NCBI RefSeq assembly: GCF_003119195.2
Contig: NZ_CP022253.1
Span: 2,179,001 to 2,243,000, forward strand
Length of the DNA: 64,000 bases
Reading direction: 5' to 3'
DNA from: Azospirillum baldaniorum
GTDB lineage: Bacteria; Pseudomonadota; Alphaproteobacteria; Azospirillales; Azospirillaceae
This document shows positions 51,109 through 62,230 of this stretch, in pieces; within the stretch, counting starts at the first letter, position 1, and each line of letters starts with the position of its first letter. Below the pieces are notes generated by a model. The model worked only from the letters and a program-made list of their open reading frames with translations. It was not told the origin of the DNA and made no database searches. The position numbers and the translations under genes are program-made.

Positions 51109-52656
51109 TTACGCTGCCTCCGCCACCCCGGCCATCATCAGGCCGAGACGCCGCTCGTCCGCCTCGCCCGGGGCGACCTCGCCCACCAGACGGCCGTCGA
51201 ACATGACCAGGATGCGGTCGGACAGGGCGCGAATCTCGTCCAGCTCCACCGACACCAGCAGAATCGCCTTGCCCTGGTCGCGCAGCGCCACCAGACGGCG
51301 GTGAATGAACTCGATGGCGCCGATGTCCACGCCGCGGGTGGGCTGGCCGACGAGCAGCAGGTCGGGATTCCGCTCCATCTCGCGGGCCAGCACGATCTTC
51401 TGCTGGTTGCCGCCGGAGAAATTGGCGGCGGGCAGGCGCGGGTCGCGCGGGCGCACGTCGTAGGCGTCCATCTCCGACGCACAGCGGTCGAACAGCGCGC
51501 GGCGGTCCATCAGGAGCCGCCCGTTGAAGGCCGGATCGCCCTGATGGCCGAGGATCGCGCACTCCTGCGCCTCGAAGCCGGTGACGAGGCCGACGCGCTG
51601 CCGGTCCTCCGGCACATGGCCGACGCCGAGCGCGCGCAGCCCCCGCGCCGTGAAGCGGTCGGGCGTGGCGGTCAGTTCTTCCCCGCGCAGGCGCACGGAG
51701 CCCTCCGCTGGCGGGCGCATCCCGGCCAGCGCCTCCAGCAGCTCGGACTGGCCGTTGCCGGAGACACCGGCGATGCCGACGATCTCCCCGGCGCGCACGG
51801 TCAGGCCGATGCCCTTCACCCGCTCCACCCCGGCGCCGTCGCGCACGCACAGGCCGGAGACCTCCAGCACCGCCGGGCCGGGCGTGGCCGGCACCTTCTC
51901 CACCCGCAGCAGCACCTTGCGCCCAACCATCAGCTCGGCCAGTTCCTCGCGGCTGGTGCGGGCGGTGGCAACATTCGCCACCACCTGCCCGCGGCGCATG
52001 ACCGTCACGTTGTCGGTCAGCTCCATGATTTCGCGCAGTTTGTGGGTGATGATGACGACCGTCTTCCCCTGCTCGCGCAGCGCGCGGAGGATGCGGAAGA
52101 GATGGTCGGTCTCCTGCGGGGTGAGGACTCCCGTCGGTTCGTCGAGGATCAGGATGTCGGCGCCGCGGTAGAGCGCCTTGAGGATTTCCACCCGCTGCTG
52201 CGCCCCCACCGGCAGCTCGCCGACCGGGCGGTCGAGGTCGACCTCCAGCCCGTAGTCGCGGGCGAGCCGGGTCAACTCCGTCCGCGCCCGCGCCATCCCG
52301 GCGGCCAGGGTGACGCCGCCCTCCGCCCCCAGCAGCACGTTCTCCAGCACCGTGAAGGGATCGACGAGCATGAAATGCTGATGGACCATGCCGATCCCGG
52401 CGGCCAGGGCGTCGCGCGGGCTCCGCACCGCCACCGGGCGGCCGTCCACCAGGATCGTCCCGCCGTCGGCGGGCAGATAGCCGTAGACGATGCTCATGAT
52501 CGTCGACTTGCCGGCGCCGTTCTCGCCGATCACGCCGTGGATGGTGCCCTTCGGCACGGCCAGCGACACGTCGCGGTTGGCGTGGTTGGCGCCGAACCAC
52601 TTGTTGACGCCGCGGGTTTCCAGGGCGGGAGGGTGTTGGGGCATGGGGACTTTCAT
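51109..52656 (-). CDS. Nucleoside ABC transporter tandem ATPase (NupO/YufO-like)
   Basis: A 515-residue protein with two fused ATPase domains. Domain 1 has Walker A IGENGAGKSTIMS (about 43-55), signature LPVGAQQRVEILKAL and Walker B LILDEPTGVLTP. Domain 2 has the variant P-loop IAGVSGNGQSELLE (about 296), signature FSGGNQQKIVLAREM and LLLVGQPTRGVD, with Gln replacing the catalytic Glu (DE to GQ), as is usual in this family. ATG 52656 has AAGGACC upstream; a palindromic repeat ends in that same segment. Confidence 0.93.
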   Translation of the reverse strand: MKVPMPQHPPALETRGVNKWFGANHANRDVSLAVPKGTIHGVIGENGAGKSTIMSIVYGYLPADGGTILVDGRPVAVRSPRDALAAGIGMVHQHFMLVDPFTVLENVLLGAEGGVTLAAGMARARTELTRLARDYGLEVDLDRPVGELPVGAQQRVEILKALYRGADILILDEPTGVLTPQETDHLFRILRALREQGKTVVIITHKLREIMELTDNVTVMRRGQVVANVATARTSREELAELMVGRKVLLRVEKVPATPGPAVLEVSGLCVRDGAGVERVKGIGLTVRAGEIVGIAGVSGNGQSELLEALAGMRPPAEGSVRLRGEELTATPDRFTARGLRALGVGHVPEDRQRVGLVTGFEAQECAILGHQGDPAFNGRLLMDRRALFDRCASEMDAYDVRPRDPRLPAANFSGGNQQKIVLAREMERNPDLLLVGQPTRGVDIGAIEFIHRRLVALRDQGKAILLVSVELDEIRALSDRILVMFDGRLVGEVAPGEADERRLGLMMAGVAEAA

Positions 52657-52669
52657 GATTGGAAGGTCC

Positions 52670-52785
52670 TTGCCCCCACCCTTCCCACGGCTTCGCCGCG
52701 GGCCCCTTCCCTCCCCCGCTGACGCAGGAGAGGGAGTTTCAATCCCCTCCCCTGCGTCAGCGGGGGAGGGTTAGGGAGGGGGCAA
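52670..52785. repeat. GC-rich palindromic intergenic repeat, copy 3 (longest)
   Basis: The outer arms start TTGCCCCCACCC and end AGGGAGGGGGCAA; the inner arms CCCCTCCCCTGCGTCAGCGGGGGAGGG pair with CCCTCCCCCGCTGACGCAGGAGAGGG (up to 20-base complementarity with few mismatches). An additional CGGCTTCGCCG hairpin is inserted. It sits between the binding-protein gene and its ATPase gene, a place where mRNA stems often raise expression of the upstream binding protein. Confidence 0.8.
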
Positions 52786-52809
52786 TGCTCGGCGACGCAG
52801 AAAATCAGC

Positions 52810-53808
52810 TCACGGCTGATACGGCTTCACCGCCAGCTCGCCCGCGATGATCTTGCGCTTGGCGTCCTCGACGGCCTTCTCCATCTCCGCCGTGACGAGC
52901 TTGCGGTTGTTCTCGTCGAGCGCGTAGCCGACGCCCTCCTCCTTCAGCCCGACGACGCGGTGCCCGGCCGTCCAGCTGCCGTCCTTGGCCGACTTCATGC
53001 AGTCGTAGACGGTCACGTCCACCCGCTTGACCATCGAGGTCAGGATCTTGCCCGGGTGGATCCAGTTCTGGTTGCTGTCCACCCCGACGCCCAGCTTGCC
53101 GGCGTCCGCCGCGGCCTGGAGCACGCCCAGCCCGGTCGCCCCGGCCGCCGCGAAGACCACGTCGGCGCCGCGCCCGAACTGGCTCTTGGCCAGCTCCGCC
53201 CCGCGGGTGGGGTCGTTCCAGGCGGCGGGGGTGGTGCCGGTCATGTTGGTGAAGACCTCGCCATCCGCCTTCACATGCTTCACGCCCTGCTCGTAGCCGG
53301 TCAGGAAGTTGCGGATCAGCGGGATGTCCATGCCCCCGATGAAGCCGACCTTGCCGCTCTGCGAGGCCAAAGCCGCCAGCATGCCGACGAGGAAGGAGCC
53401 CTCATGCTCCTTGAAGGTCACCGACTGGACGTTCGGCAGGTCGAGCTTGTCGTCGATCAGGCAGAATTTCGTGTTGGGATACTCCCGCGACACCTTGTCC
53501 ACGGCGGCGGACTGGGAGAAGCCGACCGCCGTGATGACGGTGGCGCCGCGCCGCGCCATGTTGCGCAGCGCCTGCTCGCGCTGGCTCTCGCTGGTGACCT
53601 CGAACTCGCGGTAGACGATCCCGGTCTCCTTCTTGAAGCGCTCCGCCCCGTTGTAGGCCGCCTCGTTGAAGGACTTGTCGAACTTGCCGCCCTGATCGAA
53701 CACCACCGCCGGCATGAACTCGTCCGCCGCCAGGGCCGGGCCCGCGGCGGGAACGGTCGCCGCCGTCAGCGACAGGGCCAGGATGGCCAGAATGCGCGTC
53801 ATCGTCAT
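52810..53808 (-). CDS. BMP family nucleoside-binding protein
   Basis: A 332-residue periplasmic binding protein: signal peptide (ILAILALSLTAATVPAAGPALA, cleaved near 27; no lipobox Cys), then the BMP domain: VVFDQGGKFDKSFNEAAYNGAERFKKETG (about 35-63), FSQSAAVDKVSREYPNTKFCLIDD, GFIGGMDIPLIRNFLTGYEQG, and VFAAAGATGLGVLQAA. Related to purine nucleoside receptors (PnrA/BmpA). It is the first gene of the nucleoside operon; GGGGAAGCGGA lies upstream of ATG 53808. Confidence 0.93.
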   Translation of the reverse strand: MTMTRILAILALSLTAATVPAAGPALAADEFMPAVVFDQGGKFDKSFNEAAYNGAERFKKETGIVYREFEVTSESQREQALRNMARRGATVITAVGFSQSAAVDKVSREYPNTKFCLIDDKLDLPNVQSVTFKEHEGSFLVGMLAALASQSGKVGFIGGMDIPLIRNFLTGYEQGVKHVKADGEVFTNMTGTTPAAWNDPTRGAELAKSQFGRGADVVFAAAGATGLGVLQAAADAGKLGVGVDSNQNWIHPGKILTSMVKRVDVTVYDCMKSAKDGSWTAGHRVVGLKEEGVGYALDENNRKLVTAEMEKAVEDAKRKIIAGELAVKPYQP

Positions 53809-54029
53809 CGTTCCGCTTCCCCGTTCCGGTGCGCCCGCTTGCCGGGTCGTGGCGGTCAGGATAGCCGCTCCTCCCGCCCCGTGACAGGGGGCACATGGCG
53901 TGGGGAATTCCGCCGCAGGTCACAGCCCGTATGGGACCTCCTCCCGCGACGCCGGTTGACGGAAGGGCGGTGGCCCGCTATCACGCCCGCCATTGCCCGG
54001 AGGAGGGGCCCGGAGGAGGGAATCGCAGA

Positions 54030-54701
54030 TTGGACGAGGTGATCGGCGTGCATGGTCTGGTGGTGCTGCTGCAGGGCATCGTCCTTGGAATCGCCATCGC
54101 CGCCCCCGTCGGTCCCATCGGCCTGCTCTGCATCCGCCGCACGCTCCAGCACGGGCCGCTGATGGGCTTCTTCACCGGCTTCGGTGCCGCCGTGGCCGAC
54201 ACCATCTACGGCGCCATCGCCGCCTTCGGCGTGTCCGCCGCCCTGGACTTTCTTCAGGGGCACGAGATCGCCTTCCAGCTCGTCGGCGGCATCTTCCTGC
54301 TCGTCGTCGCCATCCGCACCTTCCGCCAGAAGCCGGAGGACGAGGAGCGCGAGGCCGCCAGCGCGCCCGACACGCCGTCCTTCCTCGGCGGCTTCATGAC
54401 CGGCCTGTCGCTGACCTTGACCAATCCGGCGACGATCATGGCCTTCATCGCCATCTTCGCCGGCTTCGGTCTGGGTGGAAATCTGGGTCGGGTGGACGCC
54501 ACCACGCTGGTGGCCGGCGTCTTCATCGGCGCCTCGCTGTGGTGGTTCACCCTGTCCATGGGCGTCGCCGCCGTGCGCCACCGCATCTCCGACCGCGGAC
54601 TGACCCGGCTGAACCATTGCACGGGGGTGGCGCTGGCGGCCTTCGGCCTCTGGGCGCTCGGCATGGCCTTCACCGGCATGGCCGGCTGGGCCATGGGGTA
54701 A
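54030..54701 (+). CDS. LysE family exporter
   Basis: A 223-residue LysE/RhtB exporter with six helices: VVLLQGIVLGIAIAAPVGPIGLLCIRRTLQHGPLMGFFTGFGAAVADTIYG is the characteristic N-terminal half; LSLTLTNPATIMAFIAIFAGFG and TGVALAAFGLWALGMAF follow. No ATG is available near the family start. I infer TTG 54030 from a strong GGAGGAGGG 9 bases upstream (GTG 54039 is an alternative). It exports amino acids or similar. Convergent with the DedA gene at a 4-base distance. Confidence 0.88.
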   Translation: MDEVIGVHGLVVLLQGIVLGIAIAAPVGPIGLLCIRRTLQHGPLMGFFTGFGAAVADTIYGAIAAFGVSAALDFLQGHEIAFQLVGGIFLLVVAIRTFRQKPEDEEREAASAPDTPSFLGGFMTGLSLTLTNPATIMAFIAIFAGFGLGGNLGRVDATTLVAGVFIGASLWWFTLSMGVAAVRHRISDRGLTRLNHCTGVALAAFGLWALGMAFTGMAGWAMG

Positions 54702-54705
54702 TCTC

Positions 54706-55383
54706 TTAAGGGCTGAGCGGGGCCCCCGCCACCGGCGGGTCGCCGTCCGGCCCACGCGACGACTTCTGGGCGCGGCGGATGCCGTGGAAATGGCTGATAA
54801 GCCGGTACAGGTAAAGCCCGACCAGGACCACCAGCAGCCCCACCGTGAAATAGCCCACCAGACTGTGCGCGAAGGGCCAGCGGGACAGCATGTAGCCGGT
54901 CCAGGCGAGCAGCAGGGTCCACAGGATCGACCCGACCCCGGAATAGAGGCAGTAGAGCGGGATCGACATCCGGCAGGCCCCCGCCGGGATCGAGATCAGC
55001 GTCCGCACCCCCGGCACCGGCTGGGTCAGGAAGACGGCGATCCCGCCATGCTTTCCAAACCACTCCGTGCTTCGTCGGACCTTCCTGGGGTGGATCGTCA
55101 GCCAGTGGCCGTAGCGTTTTAAAAAGGCTTCCAGCCGGTCGCGGCCCATCAGGCGGCTGGGCAGAAACCAGACCAGTTGCCCGGCCAGCGAGCCCAACCC
55201 ACCGGCCAGGGCGACGCCGAGCAGATTGTACTCGCCCTGCGCCGCCGCGATGCCGGCCAATGGAATGACCGATTCCGCGGGAACCGGCGGGATGACCCGC
55301 GCCAGGACCAGCAGCAGGAAGATGCCCACGTAATTCATCGTGTGCATCACATCGACCAGCCAATTGGTCAGTCCGCCAGCCAT
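54706..55383 (-). CDS. DedA family membrane protein
   Basis: A 225-residue DedA protein: ARVIPPVPAESVIPLAGIAAAQGEYN (about 27-52), LGSLAGQLVWFLPSRLMGR (re-entrant loop region), and the conserved FGKHGGIAVFLTQPVPGVRTLISIPAGACRM (about 109-139; gene-family key Arg and Gly). DedA proteins are envelope transporters implicated in undecaprenyl-phosphate or lipid recycling. ATG 55383 is chosen (MAGGLTNWLVD). The upstream region is AT-rich and holds a possible EcfG-like promoter. Confidence 0.9.
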   Translation of the reverse strand: MAGGLTNWLVDVMHTMNYVGIFLLLVLARVIPPVPAESVIPLAGIAAAQGEYNLLGVALAGGLGSLAGQLVWFLPSRLMGRDRLEAFLKRYGHWLTIHPRKVRRSTEWFGKHGGIAVFLTQPVPGVRTLISIPAGACRMSIPLYCLYSGVGSILWTLLLAWTGYMLSRWPFAHSLVGYFTVGLLVVLVGLYLYRLISHFHGIRRAQKSSRGPDGDPPVAGAPLSP

Positions 55384-55414
55384 TTCCGCCCACCCAGATT
55401 TTAATCCTTCGAAA

Positions 55415-55439
55415 AACAAGCCGGCGGGCCATCGGTTCC
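55415..55439 (-). promoter_or_regulatory. Possible EcfG-type promoter for the DedA gene
   Basis: On the minus strand GGAAC (55439-55435), 16-base spacer, TGTT (55418-55415); one mismatch from the consensus. About 32 bases upstream of the DedA ATG, so geometry is good. Confidence 0.35.
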
Positions 55440-55601
55440 TGAACGATGTCGCGGCGCAAAACCGCATGTCACATTCAGATGATAAATGTTTGGATATAAA
55501 ATAGGTAAGAGACTTACACACCCATGTATGCAGTCGAGGGTCTCCGTTCGATACCTGCCATGGCGCATCCAATCCGCCATGTCAAAAAAGAGAGAACCGC
55601 C

Positions 55602-57299
55602 ATGCTTCTAAGCAACTTCAAGATATCCACGAAAATCTTGTCCATCATCATCTTGCTGGGAGCCATCTGCGCGGGCATCACGGCGACGTCGGTTTCCGGA
55701 TTGGACGCGCTGAGCCGCGCCACCGACGAGATCAAGGCTTCCGGCGATGACATGAGGGTCGGCGCGCGGCTGAATCGCTTGGTGGTCGAACTGCTCCGCG
55801 ACGAATACCGCCTTGCCGCCAACCCGGCCGATCTGCCGGTGGTCCTGCCCTCCATCACGACGGGCCGCGAAACGCTGTCCACGAACCTCACGAGGGTCAA
55901 GGAAACCGCCGACCCCGAGCAGAAGCGCCTGCTGGCAGACTTCGAAGCGGCGCTGTCGCTCTACAAGGCCCAATTGGAGCAGACTCTGGCCGTCGCCCGT
56001 CAGATCAACGCGAAGGGCGCCGTCGGATTCCATCAGGACATTCTCTCTTCGGTCGAGAACAGCGCCGTCGCCGCGCGGAAGCTCCAGGATCTGAGCGTCA
56101 AATACACCGCCTACACCGACGACAAGGCGGCACGGCTGTCCGACGACGCCTCCCAACTGGCGGAGCGGCGGGCCGTCCAGCTCATCGCGGCGGCCGTGGT
56201 CGGCATTCTCGTCGGGCTGCTGCTGGGCTGGCTGATGTCGCAGTTCGGCATCGTCCGCCCGGTGACCGCCATCGTCGCCTGCCTGCGCGGGCTGGCCGAC
56301 GGCAAGCTGGACACCGAGGTGTACGGCACCGACCGCAAGGATGAAGTCGGCGCGATCGCGGCCACCGCCGACGTGTTCAAGCGCAACCTGCTCCACAGCC
56401 GCGCGATGGAGCGCGAGGCCAAGGAGGCGGAGGCCCGGTCCCAGGCGGAGAAGCGCGCGTCGATGCTCGCGCTGGCTGGCCGCTTCGAATCGCAGGTGGG
56501 CGTCATCGTCAACGACGTCGGCGGCGCTGCGACGGAGCTTCAGGCCACCGCGGCGCAGCTCGCCTCCGCGGTCGAGGAGGTCGGCGCCCAATGCAACGCC
56601 GTGGCCGGCGCGTCGGAGGAGGCCAGCGCCAACGTGCAGACCGTCGCCTCGGCGTCGGAGGAGATGTCCGCCTCCATCCACGAACTGGCCGAGCGCGTGA
56701 CCCGCGCCGCGGCCCGCTCCAAGGCCGCGGCGGAGGGGGCCAATCTGGCCCAGACCCAGCTCGATTCCCTGTCCGCCGCCATCGAGCAGGTCGACCAGAT
56801 CGTCGCCTCGATCAACGCCGTCGCCGCCCAGACCAATCTGCTGGCGCTGAACGCGACCATCGAGGCCGCCCGCGCCGGGGAGGCCGGCAAGGGCTTCGCG
56901 GTGGTGGCGAGCGAAGTGAAGAATCTCGCCAACCAGACCCACGCGATGACCGAGCAGATCGGCAACCAGATCGCCGCGGTGAAGAACGCCTCCGGCCGGA
57001 CGGTGGACGCCATGCGTGCCATCATCACCCAGGTCGAGGACATCGACCGCTCCACCGCGGAGATGGCCGCCTCCGTCGAGCAGCAGAGCGCGGCGACCGG
57101 CGAGATCAGCCGCAACGCCCAGCAGGCCGCCAACGGCACCGCGGAAGTGTCCAGCAACGTCGCCGGCATCCAGCAGGCGGAGTCGGAAACCAGCGCCGCC
57201 ACCCACAGCGTGAAGGAGGCGGCCGACCAGCTGGCCGAACGCGCATCGAGCCTGAAGCGCGAGGTGGATCAGTTCCTGTCCGAAGTGCGCGCGGCCTGA
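55602..57299 (+). CDS. Methyl-accepting chemotaxis protein
   Basis: A 565-residue chemoreceptor. The order is TM1 (about 12-32, [20 protein letters not shown]), a periplasmic helical bundle (about 33-185), TM2 (about 190-212) and HAMP (about 212-265). The signalling coiled coil has its hairpin tip [40 protein letters not shown] (about 400-440). The ligand domain is a four-helix-bundle type with no recognised cofactor site. ATG 55602 has AGAGAG upstream; the region before it is AT-rich. No che genes adjoin. Convergent with mrdA. Confidence 0.95.
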   Translation: MLLSNFKISTKILSIIILLGAICAGITATSVSGLDALSRATDEIKASGDDMRVGARLNRLVVELLRDEYRLAANPADLPVVLPSITTGRETLSTNLTRVKETADPEQKRLLADFEAALSLYKAQLEQTLAVARQINAKGAVGFHQDILSSVENSAVAARKLQDLSVKYTAYTDDKAARLSDDASQLAERRAVQLIAAAVVGILVGLLLGWLMSQFGIVRPVTAIVACLRGLADGKLDTEVYGTDRKDEVGAIAATADVFKRNLLHSRAMEREAKEAEARSQAEKRASMLALAGRFESQVGVIVNDVGGAATELQATAAQLASAVEEVGAQCNAVAGASEEASANVQTVASASEEMSASIHELAERVTRAAARSKAAAEGANLAQTQLDSLSAAIEQVDQIVASINAVAAQTNLLALNATIEAARAGEAGKGFAVVASEVKNLANQTHAMTEQIGNQIAAVKNASGRTVDAMRAIITQVEDIDRSTAEMAASVEQQSAATGEISRNAQQAANGTAEVSSNVAGIQQAESETSAATHSVKEAADQLAERASSLKREVDQFLSEVRAA

Positions 57300-57322
57300 T
57301 CGGCCGCGCGTCTCCAAAGCCC

Positions 57323-59200
57323 CTAGCCCCGGGTGCCGCCCGGCGGCGGGGGCGGCGGGGCGCTTTCCGCCACGGCGGCGCGGCCCGGATCGCGCTTCTG
57401 GCATTCCAGCAGGATGTCGCGCGCGATCGGCGCCGCCGCGGTGGACCCGCCGCCGCCATGCTCAACGAACACCGCGCAGGCGTAGCGCGGGGAACTGACC
57501 GGCGCGTAGGAGATGAACAACGCGTGGTCGCGCTCCCGCCAGGGCAGGTCCTCGTTCTTCTTCACGCCGGTGCTGCGCTCCGCCATGGTGATGCGGCGGA
57601 CCTGGGCGGAGCCGGTCTTGCCGGCCATCTCATAGCCGGGTTCGGTGATGCGCGACTTGTAGGCGGTGCCGTTCGGCGCGTTGGTCACCTCGTAGAGGCC
57701 GCGCAGGACGAGGTCGAGGTTCTCCTTCTTCACCCCGATCGGCGGCCAGCTCGTCTGCTCGCCCGACAGCGCCTTGATCTGCTTGGTCAGGTGGGGCTTC
57801 ACCGCGAAGCCGCCGTTGGCCAGCCGCGCCGTCATGGCGACGAGCTGCATCGGCGTGGACAGCACATAGCCCTGCCCGATCGCCGCGATCAGCGTCTCGC
57901 CCTGCGCCCAGGGCTTGCCCAGGGCGCCCTTCTTCCAGTCAATGGAGGGGATCAGGCCCGGCCGCTCGTGCGGCAGGTCCAGCCCGGTCAACTGCCCCAT
58001 GTCGAAGCGGTTGGCCATCTCGGCGATGCGGTCGATGCCGATGCGCCGCGACACGTCGTAGAACCACACGTCGCAGGAATGGCGCAGCGCCCCCACCACG
58101 TCCACCGTGCCGTGCCCGCCCTTCTTCCAGCAATGGAAGCGGTGGTCGCCGAGGTCCATGTGGCCCGGGCAGAACACCGAGTGGTTGCGGCTGATCAAGC
58201 CGGACTCCAGCGCCGCCAGGGCCACCACCGGCTTGAAGGTCGAGCCCGGCGGGTATTGCCCGGCCACCGCCTTGTTGTTGAGCGGAGTCGCCTGGTTGGA
58301 CAGCAGCTCCTCCCACAGCTCGGCGCTGATGCCCATGGTGAACTGGTTGGGGTCGTAGCTGGGGTGGGAGCACAGGGCGTAGATGCCGCCGGTGTGCACG
58401 TCCATCACCACGCAGGAGGCGCTGACCTCCTGCGCCAGCCGCTGCTGCACGAATTTCTGCAACCCGATGTCGATGGTCAGCTGGACCTCGCGGCCCGGCT
58501 GTCCCTCGTCGCGCGACAGCTCGCGGATGACGCGCCCGACGGCGTTGACCTCGAGCTGGCTGGTGCCCGCCGTGCCGCGCAGCGCCTTCTCGTGATACTT
58601 CTCCATCCCGGCCTTGCCGATGCGGAAGCCGGGCAGCGACAGCACGGGGTCGCCGTTCAGCTCCGCCTCCGACACCGCGCCGACATAGCCCAGGATGTGG
58701 GCGGTCGCCTCCGCCTCCGGGTAATGGCGGATCTCGCCGACCTCGATGGCGACGCCGGGCAGGTCCGGCGTGTTCATCTCGATGGTGGCGACCTGTTCCC
58801 AGGTCAGGTTCTCGCGCACGGTGACCGGCACGAAGCGGCGCTTGCGGTGCAGCTCGCGCATCACGCGGCGGCGGTCGCCGTCGGTCAGCGGGACGATCTT
58901 GGAGATCTTGTCGAGCGTGTCCTGGATGTTGCGCGTGCGCTCCGACACCACGACGACGCGGTAGTTCTGCTGGTTCACCGCCAGCGGCGCGCCGAACCGG
59001 TCGACGATGGTGCCGCGCGACGGGGCGACCAGCCGCAGGCTGATGCGGTTCTCCTCCGCCAGCATGGTGAAGCGCGCGGATTCCACCACCTGCAGGTAAT
59101 AGAGCCGCCCGACCAGAGCGGACAGACCGGCGAGCTTCAGCCCGCCCAGCACGGCGGCGCGGCGGGTCAGCAGGCGGTAGCGGTCGGTGTCGCGGTCCAT
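57323..59200 (-). CDS. mrdA: Penicillin-binding protein 2 (cell-elongation transpeptidase)
   Basis: A 625-residue class B PBP. One N-terminal membrane anchor (about 15-38), the pedestal domain with APSRGTIVDRFGAPLAVN (about 55-72), and the transpeptidase: SxxK in PPGSTFKPV (about 316), SxN-equivalent RHSCDVWFYDVS (about 370) and KTG in MAGKTGSAQ (about 523). A Pro-rich tail ends the protein. PBP2 crosslinks side-wall peptidoglycan within the Rod complex. It follows mreD by 55 bases. ATG 59200 is used; a TTG at 59209 has a better ribosome-binding site. rodA is not adjacent. Confidence 0.96.
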   Translation of the reverse strand: MDRDTDRYRLLTRRAAVLGGLKLAGLSALVGRLYYLQVVESARFTMLAEENRISLRLVAPSRGTIVDRFGAPLAVNQQNYRVVVVSERTRNIQDTLDKISKIVPLTDGDRRRVMRELHRKRRFVPVTVRENLTWEQVATIEMNTPDLPGVAIEVGEIRHYPEAEATAHILGYVGAVSEAELNGDPVLSLPGFRIGKAGMEKYHEKALRGTAGTSQLEVNAVGRVIRELSRDEGQPGREVQLTIDIGLQKFVQQRLAQEVSASCVVMDVHTGGIYALCSHPSYDPNQFTMGISAELWEELLSNQATPLNNKAVAGQYPPGSTFKPVVALAALESGLISRNHSVFCPGHMDLGDHRFHCWKKGGHGTVDVVGALRHSCDVWFYDVSRRIGIDRIAEMANRFDMGQLTGLDLPHERPGLIPSIDWKKGALGKPWAQGETLIAAIGQGYVLSTPMQLVAMTARLANGGFAVKPHLTKQIKALSGEQTSWPPIGVKKENLDLVLRGLYEVTNAPNGTAYKSRITEPGYEMAGKTGSAQVRRITMAERSTGVKKNEDLPWRERDHALFISYAPVSSPRYACAVFVEHGGGGSTAAAPIARDILLECQKRDPGRAAVAESAPPPPPPGGTRG

Positions 59201-59255
59201 CGCAGTCAAAGGCTCACATCCCCTGCCAGATCATCCTTGCCCTCACGCCCGCCGA

Positions 59256-59768
59256 TCACCCCTGCAGAAACGCCCGGTGGACGCGGATCAGCATCCAGGC
59301 GATCGCCGGGAAGAAGGCCATGGTCAGCAGCGCCTGGAACAGCGCCGGCCGGAACGGCAGCACCGTTGCCTGAAGCGCCGAAAAGGCCAGCCACTGGATG
59401 CAGGCCACGCCCATCATGACCAGACCGAAGCCGAACCACATCAGGGCGAAGGTGCTGGACACCAGCACGCGCCGCTGGCTGGACACCGCCCAATGGACGA
59501 GCACCAGCACCAGAGCGTTCACCCCCAGCGGTCCGCCGGTCAGCAGGTCCTGCAGCAAACCGATCAGGAAGGCGGTGCCCGGCCCCATCAGATCGGGCCG
59601 GTGGATCGCCCAATAATAGACGGCGACGGCGGTCAGGAAAGGCGCCACCGACGCATAGCCGGGCAGCGGGACCGGGATCATCCCGGCCAGCGCCAGCATG
59701 ACCGTCACCGCGAACGGAGCGAGATTCCGCCCCGTCTTGTCCAGCCGCTGCCACAGGGTCAGCGTCAT
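59256..59768 (-). CDS. mreD: Rod shape-determining protein MreD
   Basis: A 170-residue membrane protein with five to six helices (VTVMLALAGMIPVPLPGYASVAPFLTAVAVYYW..., GTAFLIGLLQDLLTGGPLGVNALVLVL). Sequence is weakly conserved across the family, but size and position between mreC and mrdA are diagnostic. The ATG overlaps the mreC stop (ATGA). Confidence 0.93.
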   Translation of the reverse strand: MTLTLWQRLDKTGRNLAPFAVTVMLALAGMIPVPLPGYASVAPFLTAVAVYYWAIHRPDLMGPGTAFLIGLLQDLLTGGPLGVNALVLVLVHWAVSSQRRVLVSSTFALMWFGFGLVMMGVACIQWLAFSALQATVLPFRPALFQALLTMAFFPAIAWMLIRVHRAFLQG

Positions 59769-60634
59769 TTCGACTCGGACGACGGTTCCGTCTCGCTTCC
59801 CGGCAGGGTGAACTCGACCAGCTGCAGGTGCTCCACCCGCGACAGGTCGACGTTCGGCTGCACCCGGACGCCACGTTCACCGGCCGAGGACACCACGCCC
59901 ACCGGCAGGCCCGGCGGGAACTGCCCGCCGTGACCGGAGGTCACCACCCGCTCGCCCACCTGCACCGGCGCTTCCGGCGGCAGGTAGAGCAGCCGTGTCT
60001 GGTCGGAATTGTCGCCCGCCATCACCGCCCGCTGGCGCGAGCGCTCCAGAACCACGGGGATGCGGGTGTTGATGTCGGTCAGCAGGAGGACGCGGGCCGA
60101 CCATTCCCCGACCTCGATCACCCGGCCGACCAGTCCGCTGCCGGCGATGGCCGCCTGCCCCTTGCGCACCCCATCGCGGCGGCCGGCGGTGACCACCAGC
60201 GTGCGCAGGAAGGAGCTGCCGGGAGCGGCAATGACCCGCGCCGTGATGAAGGAGGAGGACGGCTCCGGCGTCGCCTTGAGAAGGGAGCGCAGGCTGATGT
60301 TCTCCGCCTCCAGCCGCAGCGCCGCCTGCTTCCACTGCAGCAGCCGCGCGTTCTCCGCCTTCAGCCGCTGGTTCTCCTCGAAGGCGTTCTGCACCTCGAC
60401 CACCGACTCCACGACATGGGCGGCGGTGGCGGCGGGGCGGGAGATCGCGTCGAGGATTGGGGCGAAGGCGTCGGTCACCCGGGCGCGCGCGCTGTCCACC
60501 GACAGCGCGTCGATCCGGCCCACCATCATCAGGGCGACGGAGGCGAGCACCAGCAACAGGAAGGAGAAGCGCTGGGCGAGCGCCCGCAGCGGGGCGGCAA
60601 GGCGCACGACGGAACCGGAATTGCGAGGCTTCAC
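59765..60634 (-). CDS. mreC: Cell shape-determining protein MreC
   Basis: A 289-residue bitopic protein: one N-terminal transmembrane helix (FSFLLLVLASVALMMVG, about 23-39), a coiled coil (about 75-115, QNAFEENQRLKAENARLLQWKQAALRLEAENISL) and a beta-rich periplasmic domain (about 120-270; KGQAAIAGSGLVGRVIEVGEWSARVLLLTD). The start is GTG 60634. MreC couples MreB filaments to PBP2. Overlaps mreD by four bases. Confidence 0.95.
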   Translation of the reverse strand: MKPRNSGSVVRLAAPLRALAQRFSFLLLVLASVALMMVGRIDALSVDSARARVTDAFAPILDAISRPAATAAHVVESVVEVQNAFEENQRLKAENARLLQWKQAALRLEAENISLRSLLKATPEPSSSFITARVIAAPGSSFLRTLVVTAGRRDGVRKGQAAIAGSGLVGRVIEVGEWSARVLLLTDINTRIPVVLERSRQRAVMAGDNSDQTRLLYLPPEAPVQVGERVVTSGHGGQFPPGLPVGVVSSAGERGVRVQPNVDLSRVEHLQLVEFTLPGSETEPSSESK

Positions 60635-60724
60635 AGGATCATCCCGTCCAGGTACGCGATCCGCCCCCGGCTACGCCGGCGAATGGACGAACCACCGGGG
60701 GAACCCAACCGAGCAATACACCAA

Positions 60725-62230
<1,506 letters not shown>

